Part shown: positions 27,138 through 36,459 of the stretch, piece by piece
How positions within the stretch are numbered: the stretch's first letter is position 1
How the letters are laid out: each line of letters starts with the position of its first letter
Source of the DNA: Streptomyces sp. NBC_01224
Lineage (GTDB): Bacteria > Actinomycetota > Actinomycetes > Streptomycetales > Streptomycetaceae
Assembly: GCF_036002945.1 (NCBI RefSeq)
Contig: NZ_CP108529.1
Location: 62,001-126,000, forward strand
Reading direction: 5' to 3'
Length of the DNA: 64,000 nt
Program-made: the position numbers and the translations under genes
The notes under the pieces: generated by a model
Told to the model about the DNA's origin: nothing
What the model saw: the letters and a program-made list of their open reading frames with translations, nothing else
Databases searched by the model: none

Positions 27138-28724
27138 ATGCGCAAAGATGGAACCTGTCCGTCCCACCCGGCTGCCCCGGACGAGCCCGGATTCGGGCGT
27201 CGGCGGCTGCTGCAGGCAGGGGCGGTGCTCGGGGCTGCCAGCACTGTCTCCCTCGCGCCCCTGTCCTTCGCCTCGGCAGCCGAAGGTTCGTCGGGGGATG
27301 TCACCAAGATGGTGACCGGGCATCTCGAGTCCGGCGCGCCGGACTTCGTGTACCTGCCCGTGGAGGTCCCGGCCGGAGTGCGCGAAATCGCCGTCTCCTA
27401 TTCCTACAATAAGCCCTCCGTCCCGGCCGGCACCCTGGGCAACGTCTTGAACATCGGTGTCTTCGACGAGCGCGGCACCGCCCTCGGCGGCAAGGGATTC
27501 CGTGGCTGGTCCGGCGGCGCCCGCACCTCGTTCGCGATCAGCCGCACCGAGGCCACGCCCGGCTACCTCCCCGGCCCGGTGAACCCGGGCACCTGGTACG
27601 TGGTGCTCGGCCTGTCCCAGGTGGCGCCGCAAGGCATGGACTACCGGGTAGAGGTGACCCTGATGTTTGGTGCCCCAGGCCCGGACTTCAGACCCACCTA
27701 CCCCCCGGAGCGGGCGCGCGGCCGCGGCCGTGCCTGGTACCGGGGCGACTGTCACCTGCACACGGTGCACTCGGACGGCAAGCGGCTGCCCGCCGAGGTC
27801 GCGGCCGGCGCCAAGGCGGCAAGGCTGGACTTCGTGATCTCCACGGACCACAACACCTCGTCTGCGCACGGAATCTGGGGCCAGTACGCCGACCAGGACC
27901 TGCTGATCCTCACCGGCGAGGAGGTCACCACCCGCAACGGCCACTGGCTGGCGTTGGGCGTCGACTCCGGCACGTGGATCGACTGGCGCTACCGCACCCG
28001 TGACGACGCGTTCTCGCGCTTCGCCCGCCAGGTGCGCCGCTCCGGCGGCCTAGTGGTGCCGGCCCACCCCTACTGCCCGTACGTGGCCTGCCAGTGGAAG
28101 TTCGGCTACGAGGACGCGGATGCCATGGAGGTGTGGACCGGACCATGGACGTACGACGACGAGTCCGCGGTGGACACCTGGGACGCCATGCTGGGCGAGG
28201 CGCTGCGGCGCGGCCGCCGCTGGACGCCGGCGATGGGCAACAGCGACGCGCACAGCGTGCCGCAGGTGATCGGCATGCCGCACAACGTCGTGCTGGCCGA
28301 CGACCTCTCCCGCAGCGCGGTGCTGGACGGCATACGGGCAGGACGGACCTGGATCGCCGAGTCGGCGGACGTGCAGCTGAAATTCACGGTCACCGGTGGC
28401 GGGAAGCAGGCCGGGCCGGGTGAGTCGCTCAAACTGCCGACGGACGCGCCGGTGGACGCCCAGCTGGAGGTGTCCGGGGTGCCGGGCGGCACGGTGCGGT
28501 TCATCACCGACGAGGGACAGATGCACCAGGAGTCGCTGCCCGCCTCTGGCTCGGGCACCGTGGTGTGGCGGGCGACGGCCTCGCTGGCCGCGTACATCCG
28601 CGCCGAGGTGCGGCACCCGATGGCCGACGGCACGCCGGGCAAGGGCAACACCATGGCCGCCGACCTGCAGTGGGGCCCTATGGCGGCGCTGACCAACCCG
28701 GTGATCCTGCACCTCAAGGGCTGA
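27138..28724 (+). CDS. Tat-exported PHP-type metallohydrolase (CehA/McbA-like)
   Basis: 528 residues. A twin-arginine signal is visible (GRRRLLQAGAVLGAASTVS, then a cleavage region near ASAAEG). After a ~180-residue beta-rich N-terminal part comes a PHP-type domain with metal-binding motifs DCHLHTVHSDG, STDHNT, PAHPY and GNSDAHS, then a C-terminal beta domain. CehA and McbA of this group hydrolyse carbamate-type bonds, but many members are uncharacterised; the substrate is unknown. ATG 27138 is preceded by a weak GTGAGG. It acts outside the membrane, exported folded with its metal. Confidence 0.88.
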   Translation: MRKDGTCPSHPAAPDEPGFGRRRLLQAGAVLGAASTVSLAPLSFASAAEGSSGDVTKMVTGHLESGAPDFVYLPVEVPAGVREIAVSYSYNKPSVPAGTLGNVLNIGVFDERGTALGGKGFRGWSGGARTSFAISRTEATPGYLPGPVNPGTWYVVLGLSQVAPQGMDYRVEVTLMFGAPGPDFRPTYPPERARGRGRAWYRGDCHLHTVHSDGKRLPAEVAAGAKAARLDFVISTDHNTSSAHGIWGQYADQDLLILTGEEVTTRNGHWLALGVDSGTWIDWRYRTRDDAFSRFARQVRRSGGLVVPAHPYCPYVACQWKFGYEDADAMEVWTGPWTYDDESAVDTWDAMLGEALRRGRRWTPAMGNSDAHSVPQVIGMPHNVVLADDLSRSAVLDGIRAGRTWIAESADVQLKFTVTGGGKQAGPGESLKLPTDAPVDAQLEVSGVPGGTVRFITDEGQMHQESLPASGSGTVVWRATASLAAYIRAEVRHPMADGTPGKGNTMAADLQWGPMAALTNPVILHLKG

Positions 28725-28827
28725 GCGACGCTCAGCGCGGCACTGCGATACCGCCCTTATCCCGAACCGTACGGAGCGCCGGTTCCAGTCCGGTCCCGCA
28801 GCGGCTCGCAGCCGACGGGTGGGAGCG

Positions 28828-28847
28828 GCGCCGGAGGGGTCCGGCGC
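28828..28847 (+). terminator. Possible terminator after the PHP gene
   Basis: 8-bp stem GCGCCGGA/TCCGGCGC with a 4-nt loop, about 100 nt after the stop. Short and without a U-tract, so tentative. Confidence 0.35.
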
Positions 28848-28856
28848 TCAGGGTGA

Positions 28857-29107
28857 CTCTATGTCTTTGGTCAAGCGGCGCGTGGGGTTCTGGGTTCGCA
28901 GAAGGTAGTAGCTGCGGGAGGCGGGATCGTGCGGGGCTGCGAACGCGGACAGGAACGTCGCGCGTTTGAGCTGGCGGTTCCCGCCTCTCGCGGCGTGTTC
29001 GCCATGGATGGATGTGCCGCATTGCTTGGTGGCGGGTGCGAGGCCGGATGAGGAGGCGAAGTGGGCGGCGCTGGGAAATTTGCTGCCGTCGCCAATACGG
29101 GCTGACG
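28857..29107 (-). pseudogene. IS110 transposase remnant
   Basis: The minus strand encodes AAHFASSSGLAPATKQ, GTSIHGEHAARGGNRQLKRA and TFLSAFAAPHDPASRSYY, the C-terminal IS110 domain. The N-terminal DEDD domain and the last ~30 residues are gone. The outer border CTCTATGTC matches the end of the intact IS110 at 8336, but the internal sequence differs, so it is a relative and not a copy. Confidence 0.8.
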
Positions 29108-29580
29108 CCTCCCGGCAGACGATCTCGACCATCACCGACAAGGTCCTCAAAGCATGGCGGAATGGCAGAACCGCCCGCTCGAACCTGTCTGTTCATCGAC
29201 GCCATCCACGTGAAGATCAGGGACGGTGCAGTCGCGAACCGCCCCGTCTACGTCGCCCTCGCGGTCACCACCGAAGGCCGGCGCGAAATTCTGGGCCTGT
29301 GGGTCGGCAACGGGGGCGAGGGTGCCAAGCACTGGATGCATATCCTCACCGAGATCAAGAACCGTGGCGCCGGTGACGTTCTCATGCTCGTCTGCGACGG
29401 CCTGAAAGGTCTCCCCGATGCCGTGGAGGCGGTGTGGCCGAAGATCGTCCAGACCTGTGTCGCCCACCTACGGCGGAACTCTTTCCGGTACGCGGCCCGT
29501 CAGGACTGGGACAAGACCGCGAAACTCCTCAAGCCCGTCTGTACGGCGCCGACCGAGGAGGCCGATCTGGACGGCACCGG
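29100..29580 (+). pseudogene. IS256-family transposase fragment
   Basis: The plus strand encodes FIDAIHVKIRDGAVANRPVY, LMLVCDGLKGLPDAVEAVWP and CVAHLRRNSFRYAARQDWDK, the middle of an IS256 mutator-type transposase including its first catalytic Asp (FIDAIHVK) and the CDGLKG Asp. A frameshift near 29185 separates it from the preceding EWQNRPLEP part, and the sequence leaves the family after PTEEADL (29570). Both ends are missing. Confidence 0.8.
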
Positions 29581-29646
29581 AGGCGGCACCGACGGCCGAC
29601 CACTGGGGCGGCCCGGGACCGGACGGCCTCCCCCGCGGCGAACCGG

Positions 29647-30303
29647 TCAGCCGTAGCCGCCCAGCCCCGCATCGCGGGCCAGCAGGGCGGCCTGGACACG
29701 GTTGTCGGCGCCGAGCGCACCGAGGATCCGGCTGACGTGTGCCTTGACGGTACTTTCGCGCATGCCCAGCGCCGTCGCGATCTCCGCGTTGGAATCGCCC
29801 AGCGCGAGCCGTGCCAGGACGTCCGTCTCACGAGGTGTCAGGCCCTCGACCCGGGTACGGGCTTCCAGCACTTCGGGGCGGGCGGCGCGGTGGAAGCGGT
29901 CGATCAGGCGACGGGCGGCAGCCGGATGCAGCATGCCCTGGCCGTCCGCCACCACATGGACTGCGCGGATGATCTCGCGGGGTTCGGTGTCCTTGAGCAG
30001 GAAGCCGTCCGCACCGGCGGCGAGCGCATCGTAGACGTACTCGTCCAGGTCGAAGGTGGTGAGGGTGATCACTCGCGGCGGGTCCGGGAGTGCGCGCAGC
30101 CGGCGGGTCGCGGCGATGCCGTCCATCCGCGGCATCCGCACATCGACCAGGGCAATGTCGACCCGGTGCCGGCCCGCCTGTTCGACGGCGGCAAGGCCGT
30201 CCGCCGCCTCGGCGACGACGGTCAGTTCCGGGTCGGTGGACAGCAGGTCGACGAGAGCGAGCCGCACCAGGGCGTCGTCGTCAACCACCAGAATATTGAT
30301 CAC
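29647..30303 (-). CDS. NarL/LuxR-type response regulator
   Basis: 218 residues. Receiver domain with acidic D8-D9, phospho-acceptor D54 (ALVDVRMPRMDG) and FLLKDTEP; C-terminal LuxR helix-turn-helix LTPRETDVLARLALGDSNAE then TVKAHVSRIL. GTG 30303 overlaps the stop of the kinase gene (GTGA at 30300-30303), so kinase and regulator are translationally coupled, kinase first. This is distinct from the system at 17.5-19.3 kb. Targets unknown. Confidence 0.93.
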   Translation of the reverse strand: MINILVVDDDALVRLALVDLLSTDPELTVVAEAADGLAAVEQAGRHRVDIALVDVRMPRMDGIAATRRLRALPDPPRVITLTTFDLDEYVYDALAAGADGFLLKDTEPREIIRAVHVVADGQGMLHPAAARRLIDRFHRAARPEVLEARTRVEGLTPRETDVLARLALGDSNAEIATALGMRESTVKAHVSRILGALGADNRVQAALLARDAGLGGYG

Positions 30304-31499
30304 GAGGCGGACGCCGGCGGACGGACGGGTGAGGAGGTGGGCAGCCGGGCGGAGAGCCGCCAACCGCCCCCGCAGGTACCGGTGTGCAAGTGACCGCCCA
30401 GCGCCGCGACTCGCTCCGCCAGACCGATCAGGCCATAGCCACCGGGCACCGCGGAACCTCCGGAGACCGCGGAGTCCCCGATGTGTCCGGCCGGCCCGTT
30501 GACGACTTCCACCGTGGTGGCCGACGGTCCGTAGTGCACGCTCACGGTCACGGACGCGTCATGGGCATGCCTGCGGGCATTGGTCAGGGCCTCCCGTACG
30601 AGCCGGTGTACCGCCAGACGATGGCTGGTGGACGTGCTCTCCACATCACCGGACACCACCGACTCGATCACCTGGCCTGCGGCCCGTGCCTCGGTGAGCA
30701 GCTCCGCCAACTCCGGCAGGGCCGGCGCCGTGACAGCGGGCGCCCCATCGGCCCCGGCGGGCCGGTCGGAGCGCAGCGCCCCCAACACCTCGCGCAGATC
30801 GTCCAACGCCTGTCCGGCTGTGCCGCGCAGCAGGGTCAACCGCTCCAGGACGACCGGTGACATTCCCTCAGAACGCAGCTGAAGCACCCCGGCGTGCAGC
30901 ATCAGCAGGCTCAGCCGGTGGGCGAGCACATCGTGCATCTCGCGGGCGATCCGTGCCCGCTCCGCCAACCTTGCCTGTTCGACACGGAGTTCACGCTCAA
31001 CCCGCAGCTGTTCCACCTGGTCCGTCAGCGCACCCAGCAGTCTGCGCCGACTGCCCGCCCACATACCGAGGGCCAAGGCCAGAGCCACCAGCACGGCATT
31101 ACCGACACCGGCGCCGGTCCAGGTGTTCAGCCGTCCCCCGGACAAAGGGCGTCCCAGCGCCAACGCAACCGCCAGCCACGGCAACCCGGCGGCCAAAGCG
31201 ATACCCAGGCACACCCACACCGCTCGCAACCGGCCGCGCGAGGCGAAGTGATAGAGCATCACCAACAATGGGAACACGGAGCCCAGGCCGACCGAGACCA
31301 GCGCCAGGCCCGCCACCGCCCGCGCAAACCTATAGCGGGCGAGCACCGCGAACGAGGCGGTCGCCGCCACCCACGGTGCCGGATCGGCCAGGGTGTCACC
31401 GGCCGACCGAAAGCCCTCCAGCGTGGACAGCAGGGCGAGCAGCACCGCTGACGGCACCTCCACCCACAACGGCACGTTGCGCGCCGGCTCGGATTTCAC
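30300..31499 (-). CDS. NarL-type sensor histidine kinase
   Basis: 399 residues. The first ~150 residues hold five or more membrane segments; His189 in REMHDVLAHR is the phospho-acceptor of the HisKA_3 domain, and the ATPase domain has REALTNARRHA and a YGLIGLAERVAALGG box. It starts at GTG 31499 with AGGA 7 nt upstream. Only 13 bp separate the start from the end of an IS701 element (target duplication at 31509-31512), so the native promoter has been displaced. Confidence 0.92.
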   Translation of the reverse strand: MKSEPARNVPLWVEVPSAVLLALLSTLEGFRSAGDTLADPAPWVAATASFAVLARYRFARAVAGLALVSVGLGSVFPLLVMLYHFASRGRLRAVWVCLGIALAAGLPWLAVALALGRPLSGGRLNTWTGAGVGNAVLVALALALGMWAGSRRRLLGALTDQVEQLRVERELRVEQARLAERARIAREMHDVLAHRLSLLMLHAGVLQLRSEGMSPVVLERLTLLRGTAGQALDDLREVLGALRSDRPAGADGAPAVTAPALPELAELLTEARAAGQVIESVVSGDVESTSTSHRLAVHRLVREALTNARRHAHDASVTVSVHYGPSATTVEVVNGPAGHIGDSAVSGGSAVPGGYGLIGLAERVAALGGHLHTGTCGGGWRLSARLPTSSPVRPPASAS

Positions 31500-31512
31500 C
31501 TCGTCATCCTAG

Positions 31513-32956
31513 TAGGGCTTTGTTAGGTACCCCAAGTGATCCTCGTTGGATAGATTGTGATCTTCTTTCAGTTGTGACTCCTGAGGAGATGGAAGAGGTC
31601 CGTCCGCGTCTGGAGGCGTTCGCGGCCGAGATGCTGGGCTCGTTGGCGCGTCGGGACCAGCGGGCCAAGGGTGAGTTGTACCTGCGCGGGCTGATGCTGG
31701 ACGGCAAGCGCAAGTCGATGCAGCCGATGGCCGAGCGCCTGGGCGTGGACCACCAGCAGCTCCAGCAGTTCGTGTCCTCCTCCACCTGGGACTACGCCAA
31801 GGTCCGTGAGCGGCTGGCCCGTTGGGCCGCGGCGCACATCTCGCCCGAGGCGTACGCGATTGACGATGTCGGCTTCCCCAAGGACGGCTACGACTCGCCA
31901 GGGGTGGCGCGGATGTACTGCGGCGCGCTGGGCAAGCGGGGCAACTGCCAGATCGGGGTCAGTGTGAACCTGGTCAGCGACCGCGCCTCCTCGGCCGTCG
32001 ACTGGCGTCTGTTCCTGCCCGAGGGCTGGGACGACACCAAACATACCGAGGACGCGCTGCTGGCTTCGGCGATCCGCCGGCGCCGCGCCAAGGCCGGCAT
32101 CCCCGAGACTGCTCGCCACCGGGAGAAGTGGCGCCTGGCCCTGGACATGCTCGACGAGGTTCGCGGGGACTGGGAGTTGCCGGGCCTGCCGGTCGTCGCC
32201 GATGCCGGATACGGCGACGCCACGGGCTTTCGAGAGGGTCTGACCGAACGAGGCCTGACCTACGCGGTCGCGGTCAAGGCCACCACGACCGCGCACCCGG
32301 GCGACGCCACGCCCGAGCGTCCGCCGTACTCCGGGCAGGGCCGCCCTCCCGTGTCCGCCTACCCCCAGCCGCACACCACCCTGCGCGTGCTGGCCCTGGC
32401 CGCCGGGCAAGCGGCCACCCGCACCGTTACCTGGCGTCAGGGCAGCAAGGCCACCAAGCACAACCCACGGGCCGAGATGCGCTCGCAATTCCTGGCCCTA
32501 CGGGTCCGCCCGGCCAACCGGTCCATCCGCCGCGCCGCCGACGGCTCCCTGCCCGAATGCTGGCTGCTCGTCGAGTGGCCTCCCGACTCTGCCGAGCCCA
32601 CCGACTACTGGCTCTCGACGCTGCCCGCCGACATCCCACTGCGCGAGCTGGTGCGAATCGCCAAGATCCGCTGGAGAGTTGAACACGACTACCGCGAGCT
32701 CAAGGACGGCCTCGGCCTGGACCACTTCGAGGGCCGCAACTACCTCGGCTGGCACCGCCACGTCACCCTCGCCTCCCTCGCCCAGGCCTTCTGCACCCTG
32801 CTCAGACTCGACCCAAAAGCCCCTGCGCCGGCCTGACCCTCTACGCGGTCCTCCGCGAACTCCAGGCCCTCCTGGCCACCTGGACCGGCGCCTGCTCGAT
32901 ATGCGGCCAACCCGCACCAACCCCCGAACCCCACCACAGGACCTAACAAAGCCCTA
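31513..32956 (+). mobile_element. IS701-family insertion sequence with CTAG target duplication
   Basis: The terminal inverted repeat TAGGGCTTTGTTAGGT at 31513-31528 is matched perfectly by its complement at 32941-32956. CTAG lies directly outside both ends (31509-31512 and 32957-32960), fitting the YTAR duplication known for IS701. 1444 bp with one intact transposase. The perfect ends and intact gene indicate a recent insertion. Confidence 0.95.
31574..32836 (+). CDS. IS701-family transposase
   Basis: 420 residues. The DDE regions are AYAIDDVGFPKDG (first Asp), LPVVADAGYGD (second Asp) and RVEHDYRELKDGLGLDHFEG (the Y-REL-K-E type signature with the Glu). GTG 31574 is chosen as the first start inside the element that leaves the family sequence (TPEEMEEVRPRLEAF) intact; the open frame runs another 239 codons upstream through the terminal repeat into the antisense of the kinase and cannot be real. 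Confidence 0.93.
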   Translation: MTPEEMEEVRPRLEAFAAEMLGSLARRDQRAKGELYLRGLMLDGKRKSMQPMAERLGVDHQQLQQFVSSSTWDYAKVRERLARWAAAHISPEAYAIDDVGFPKDGYDSPGVARMYCGALGKRGNCQIGVSVNLVSDRASSAVDWRLFLPEGWDDTKHTEDALLASAIRRRRAKAGIPETARHREKWRLALDMLDEVRGDWELPGLPVVADAGYGDATGFREGLTERGLTYAVAVKATTTAHPGDATPERPPYSGQGRPPVSAYPQPHTTLRVLALAAGQAATRTVTWRQGSKATKHNPRAEMRSQFLALRVRPANRSIRRAADGSLPECWLLVEWPPDSAEPTDYWLSTLPADIPLRELVRIAKIRWRVEHDYRELKDGLGLDHFEGRNYLGWHRHVTLASLAQAFCTLLRLDPKAPAPA

Positions 32957-33000
32957 CTAGGGACGCTCCAGCCTTATGGACCCCGGCGAACGGCCATCGG

Positions 33001-33024
33001 GACCCCCTGCTTTCGTCGGGGGTC
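33001..33024 (+). terminator. Hairpin between IS701 and the methyltransferase gene
   Basis: GACCCCC/GGGGGTC, 7-bp stem with a 10-nt loop, followed by TTCGTC. It may have ended a transcript that existed before the IS701 insertion. Confidence 0.5.
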
Positions 33025-33078
33025 TTCGTCACACATCGGAAGATTCCAATGCGCCCGCGGATGCGTAGCGTCCATGCC

Positions 33079-33807
33079 ATGGTCTTCTCCCCGACACGCA
33101 CATCCCCCGCCCGGCGGACCCCGGCACGACGCCTCGCCGACCGCCAGCTGTTCTTCGCCGAGACGTTCCGGACCTTCCGTACGACCGGGGCGGTAACCCC
33201 AAGCGGCCGTCACCTCGCCGCGGCGCTCGCCGCGCCGCTGGCGCACCGCACCGGGCAGCCGCGCGCCGTACTGGAGGTCGGTGCCGGAACCGGCGCGGTC
33301 TCCCGAGTGCTGGCGGACCTGCTCGGCCCCGAGGACACCCTGGACCTCGTCGAGGGCAACCCCCGCTTCGCTCGCCTGCTCGCCGCGGACCTGCGCGCCG
33401 ACCCCCGGCTGGCCGTCCACCGGGAACGCATCGCACTGATCGCAGGACCGGTGGCAGAGCTCGACCCCCAGGCGCGCTACGACGTGATTGTCTCCGGGCT
33501 GCCGTTCGCCAACTTCCACCCCCGCGAGGTGTCCGATCTACTCACCGGCTACCTGACCGCACTCAAGCCCGGCGGCCACCTGACGTACTTCGGCTACCGC
33601 GGCACTGCCCGCCTCCGCGCACTGCTGGGAACTTCCCGGAGCCTGGCCCGGCACAGCGGAGTCGCCCACGTGCTCGATACCTTCCAACAGACCCACGCCG
33701 CCGACTGCCGCACCGTATGGGGCAACCTCCCCCCGGCGCGCGTCTGGCACCTGCGCGCCCCCCACAGGGACACCTCATCCGCTTCCCTGAAGGACTCCGT
33801 TGCCTAA
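33079..33807 (+). CDS. Class I methyltransferase resembling phospholipid N-methyltransferases
   Basis: 242 residues from ATG 33079 (an ATG 33049 also in frame is possible). Motif I is VLEVGAGTGAVSRVLADLLG, with LDLVEGNPRF after it and the DVIVSGLPFANF motif typical of PmtA-like phosphatidylethanolamine methyltransferases and rRNA-dimethylase-like enzymes. No membrane segment is visible. It lies alone downstream of the IS701 copy. A lipid substrate is only suggested by similarity. Confidence 0.82.
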   Translation: MVFSPTRTSPARRTPARRLADRQLFFAETFRTFRTTGAVTPSGRHLAAALAAPLAHRTGQPRAVLEVGAGTGAVSRVLADLLGPEDTLDLVEGNPRFARLLAADLRADPRLAVHRERIALIAGPVAELDPQARYDVIVSGLPFANFHPREVSDLLTGYLTALKPGGHLTYFGYRGTARLRALLGTSRSLARHSGVAHVLDTFQQTHAADCRTVWGNLPPARVWHLRAPHRDTSSASLKDSVA

Positions 33808-33913
33808 CTGGTTGGGTGACATCTGGGCCATGAACCTCAAGAGCAGGCGCGGCAAGCTCACGGGCGACAAGCACCAGCAGCTCGCCAACCTCCGACTGGA
33901 ATGGGCGGCGTGA
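33800..33913 (+). pseudogene. Helicase-associated-domain remnant
   Basis: The plus strand reads LPNWLGDIWAMNLKSRRGKL and HQQLANLRLEWAA then TGA (33911-33913), one typical helicase-associated repeat (W-L...R-R-G-K-L...L-x-L-x-W). No helicase precedes it; it overlaps the methyltransferase stop and is an isolated scrap. Confidence 0.5.
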
Positions 33914-34166
33914 CGGAACAATGGCGATGCCTGCGCTCGCTGGCTGGGCGGCAGGAGCAGCACCCCGGCCTCCAGGACCGCCTGCCGGTGGCGGCCGCGC
34001 GGGCCGACACCGCCGCCCCCGATGACCTCAGCCCCGCAGGCCCGGCCTTCCTGGCGGCAGGGATCCGGGCGGAACGCCGCACCGAACGAACCCAGCGGCC
34101 GACCCGCGACCCGCGCTGCTGGCCTGGGAGCCCACCCGCTGCCAAGCCGAACCGGTGGATCCACGG

Positions 34167-34346
34167 TCAGGTACCAGATCCCAAGTCGATGTCCATCAGA
34201 ATGAGTCCGGCTACGACGATCACGGCGCTCACTGAGGCCCCCGTCTTCTGACGTCGTGTCCAGTTGTTCCAGTCGCGTCGCCCCCGCGTTGAGATGATCA
34301 GACCGACCCCACCTATGACCAACGCGGAAACTCCCAAGTGCCCCAT
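34167..34346 (-). CDS. 59-residue two-segment membrane protein
   Basis: The minus-strand frame begins MGHLGVSALVIGGVGLIIST, passes a basic-polar middle (RGRRDWNNWTRRQK) and ends with a second hydrophobic run AVIVVAGLILMDI. AGAGAGG lies about 6 nt before the ATG. Two membrane segments with a positive loop suggest a small inner-membrane protein with both ends outside or a hairpin. It is flanked by scraps of other genes. No family recognised. Its coding pattern and ribosome-binding site support it as a real gene. Confidence 0.6.
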   Translation of the reverse strand: MGHLGVSALVIGGVGLIISTRGRRDWNNWTRRQKTGASVSAVIVVAGLILMDIDLGSGT

Positions 34347-34501
34347 TACGACCTCTCTCAGTAACTACTGGCCACTAGGGCGTATACGGAATGTGCTGGT
34401 CACAGCCACTCGTTGATGGCTGCGACCAGAATGGTCGCCTCTCAGAGGTCGTCTCGTTCGGTGCCGAAGGGACAGGAGCTGAGCTCGGTGGGTTCAGGTA
34501 T

Positions 34502-35080
34502 TCAGGGGCAGGGAGTGCCGATATCGGGCGGCGTAGGGCGGTTCAGCCGCCAGACCACGTCGATCCCACTGCCTGAGGGAACTGCGGGCGGCGCTACCTG
34601 TTCACGCAGGACTTCGGTGAAGCCCAATCGGCGTGGTATAGCGGCGCTGGAGGTGTTGGCCAGGTCGTGCGCGATTTCCAGGTACTCCACGTCCGGCAGG
34701 GTGAACATCTCGGTGACCATGGCAGCCGTCGCTCTCGTGGCGATGCCCTGGCCTGTGGCGGCAGGGTGCAGCCAGTACCCCATGCGCCGGCCCTGAGGTT
34801 CGGCCCCGCGGTAGGACTGGCACATGCCAATGAGAGTGCTGTCTTTGGCGATGGCGTAGTTGTACACGTCACCGATTGCCCACTTCGACTCGGAGTTCGC
34901 GAGGAAGTCTCGGGTGCTCTTCTCGCTGTGACGGGCGACCCACGGCTCCCAGGGGCGCAAGTGGTCCAGAGACTCCTCGATCAACTTGAATGCCGGAGCG
35001 AAGTCGCTCTGCCCCCGCCAGCGTCGCAGGACGAAGTCTCCGCACTCGATGATCTGCCTCGGTCGCTCCATGGAGGCCAT
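34502..35080 (-). CDS. GNAT acetyltransferase (RimJ/RimL-like)
   Basis: 192 residues from ATG 35080. The start VLRRWRGQSDFAPAFKLIEE, the acetyl-CoA loop MGYWLHPAATGQGIATRAT and the later SSAAIPRRLGFTEVLREQ are the usual order for RimJ/RimL-type acetyltransferases. The Q/R-x-x-G-x-G/A loop is intact (TGQGIA). Likely cytoplasmic, with a protein N-terminus or small amine as substrate. Start is uncertain between 35080 and 35071. Confidence 0.85.
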   Translation of the reverse strand: MASMERPRQIIECGDFVLRRWRGQSDFAPAFKLIEESLDHLRPWEPWVARHSEKSTRDFLANSESKWAIGDVYNYAIAKDSTLIGMCQSYRGAEPQGRRMGYWLHPAATGQGIATRATAAMVTEMFTLPDVEYLEIAHDLANTSSAAIPRRLGFTEVLREQVAPPAVPSGSGIDVVWRLNRPTPPDIGTPCP

Positions 35081-35135
35081 GATTGTTCGCAGAACGGCTC
35101 GCTGCAACGGGATACAGAAGAACTGGTGGGCCGTC

Positions 35136-35366
35136 TAACTGGCAAGACGGCGGTAGCAGATCAGAGCGGCGGCGATGACGCCGAAGGCTAGGAAGTGTGC
35201 GGCCTTGCGCTCGTAGCGGCGGTGCAGGCGGCAGCACCCGGCCAGCCACTCCACCGTGCGCTCCACGGTCCAACGGTGACGGCCCAGCCGCTGGGAGGGC
35301 TCTATTGCCCTCGCGGGCGATGCGCGGGCTGATGTTCCGCGAACGCAGCCGTTTACAACAACTCAT
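35136..35366 (-). pseudogene. IS5-family transposase remnant
   Basis: The minus strand encodes ISPRIAREG, then after a shift SQRLGRHRWTVERTVEWLAG and ERKAAHFLAFGVIAAALICY followed by a stop near 35136: the last quarter of an IS5 DDE transposase including the catalytic Glu region (WTVERTVEW). Frameshifted and truncated. Confidence 0.7.
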
Positions 35367-35427
35367 GAAACATGATCGCCGCAGGTGGACCGCCGGGCGG
35401 CGTTGATGCCGGATGTCACTCCGCGGC

Positions 35428-35812
35428 TCAGGAGGTCCGGGTGTGGTGGTCCAGCAAGCGAGTGAGCAACTGCACGAAATGGTCGCGTTCAGCCGAATTT
35501 AGCGGTGCGAGCAGTTCGTCGTGAATTCCAGGATCTTGTCGAGCCGGAGTAGGTACCGGCGGCCTTGGGGAGAGATGGTGATGACGTTTCGGCGCCGGTC
35601 GTCGGGGTCCGGCACCCGCTCGACGAGGTCACGCTCAGCCAGTTCGTTGAGCACGCTGACCATGTCGCTGCGGTAGATACCGGTGCGCCCGCTCAGGGTC
35701 GCTTGGCTCCCCGGTCCGAAATCCTGCAGTGAGGCGAGCACGGCGTAGTGCCACTTGCGGGCGTCGACCTGGGCCAGCCCTTCGTTCATCAGCCGGTCCG
35801 ACCGCGCGGCGC
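35428..35812 (-). pseudogene. MarR-family regulator, N-truncated and frameshifted
   Basis: The minus strand reads SDRLMNEGLAQVDARKWHYA, SGRTGIYRSDMVSVLNELAE and RVPDPDDRRRNVITI (winged helix), then RLDKIL. The remaining natural end continues in another frame: HDELLAPLNSAERDHFVQLL, TRLLDHHTRTS, stop at 35428. So there is a single-base shift near 35533 in the last helix. The first ~14 residues are missing where a dienelactone hydrolase fragment begins on the other strand. Confidence 0.75.
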
Positions 35813-35835
35813 CGCCTTCCCCGACGGTGGCGATC

Positions 35836-36440
35836 GGCACCGGGGGTGCTGCTGTGCACGGACGCCTTCGGCGTGCGGCCCGAGTTGGAGGAGAAGGCCC
35901 GCGAACTGGCCGAGCACGGGTACTGCGTACTCGTGCCCAACCTCTACTGCCGGCACGGCCCGGCACCCGTGGTCGAACTTCCCGAGCACATCGGAGAAGA
36001 GATCCGGCCCGCGGTCATCGCGCAGCTGATGCCCCTGATCCAGGCGCACACCCCCGAACGTGTCCTGCGCGACGCCGACGCCTACCTCAGGTTCCTCACC
36101 GCTCAGCCCGAAGTCAGCGCCGGACCCGTCGCCGCGATCGGCTACCGCATGGGCGGCGCCCTGACGGTACGCACCGCAGCGGCCCACCCCGAGCAGGTGG
36201 CCGCCGTCGCCGGATTCCAGCCCAGCCCCTTGGTCACCGACGTGCCCGACAGCCCGCACCACCTCTTCCCCAAGCTCACCACCCAGGTCCACCTCGGCCT
36301 TGCCGAGGGCGACATGACCCCCGAGACCACCAGCGTGCTCCACCAGGCCCTGGATGCCGCAGGCGTCGAGCACACCTCCGAGATCTACCCCGGCACCGTC
36401 CACGGCTTCACCATGTCCGACACCGACGCCTTCCCCTCGG
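35836..36440 (+). pseudogene. Dienelactone hydrolase-family gene, truncated at both ends
   Basis: The plus strand reads PGVLLCTDAFGVRPELEEKA, GPVAAIGYRMGGALTVRTAA and IYPGTVHGFTMSDTDAF. The nucleophile elbow is GYRMG, with Arg where Cys or Ser would be expected, so even the core is catalytically doubtful. The N-terminal strand pair and the final helix are missing: after 36440 the frame passes into an unrelated integrase-like sequence. Confidence 0.75.
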
Positions 36441-36459
36441 CTCGGGGATCAGCAGGTCA

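Noticed and set aside
30857-31573. 239-codon N-terminal extension of the IS701 transposase frame
   Set aside because: It is antisense to the sensor kinase and crosses the IS terminal repeat; the family sequence starts only at 31574.
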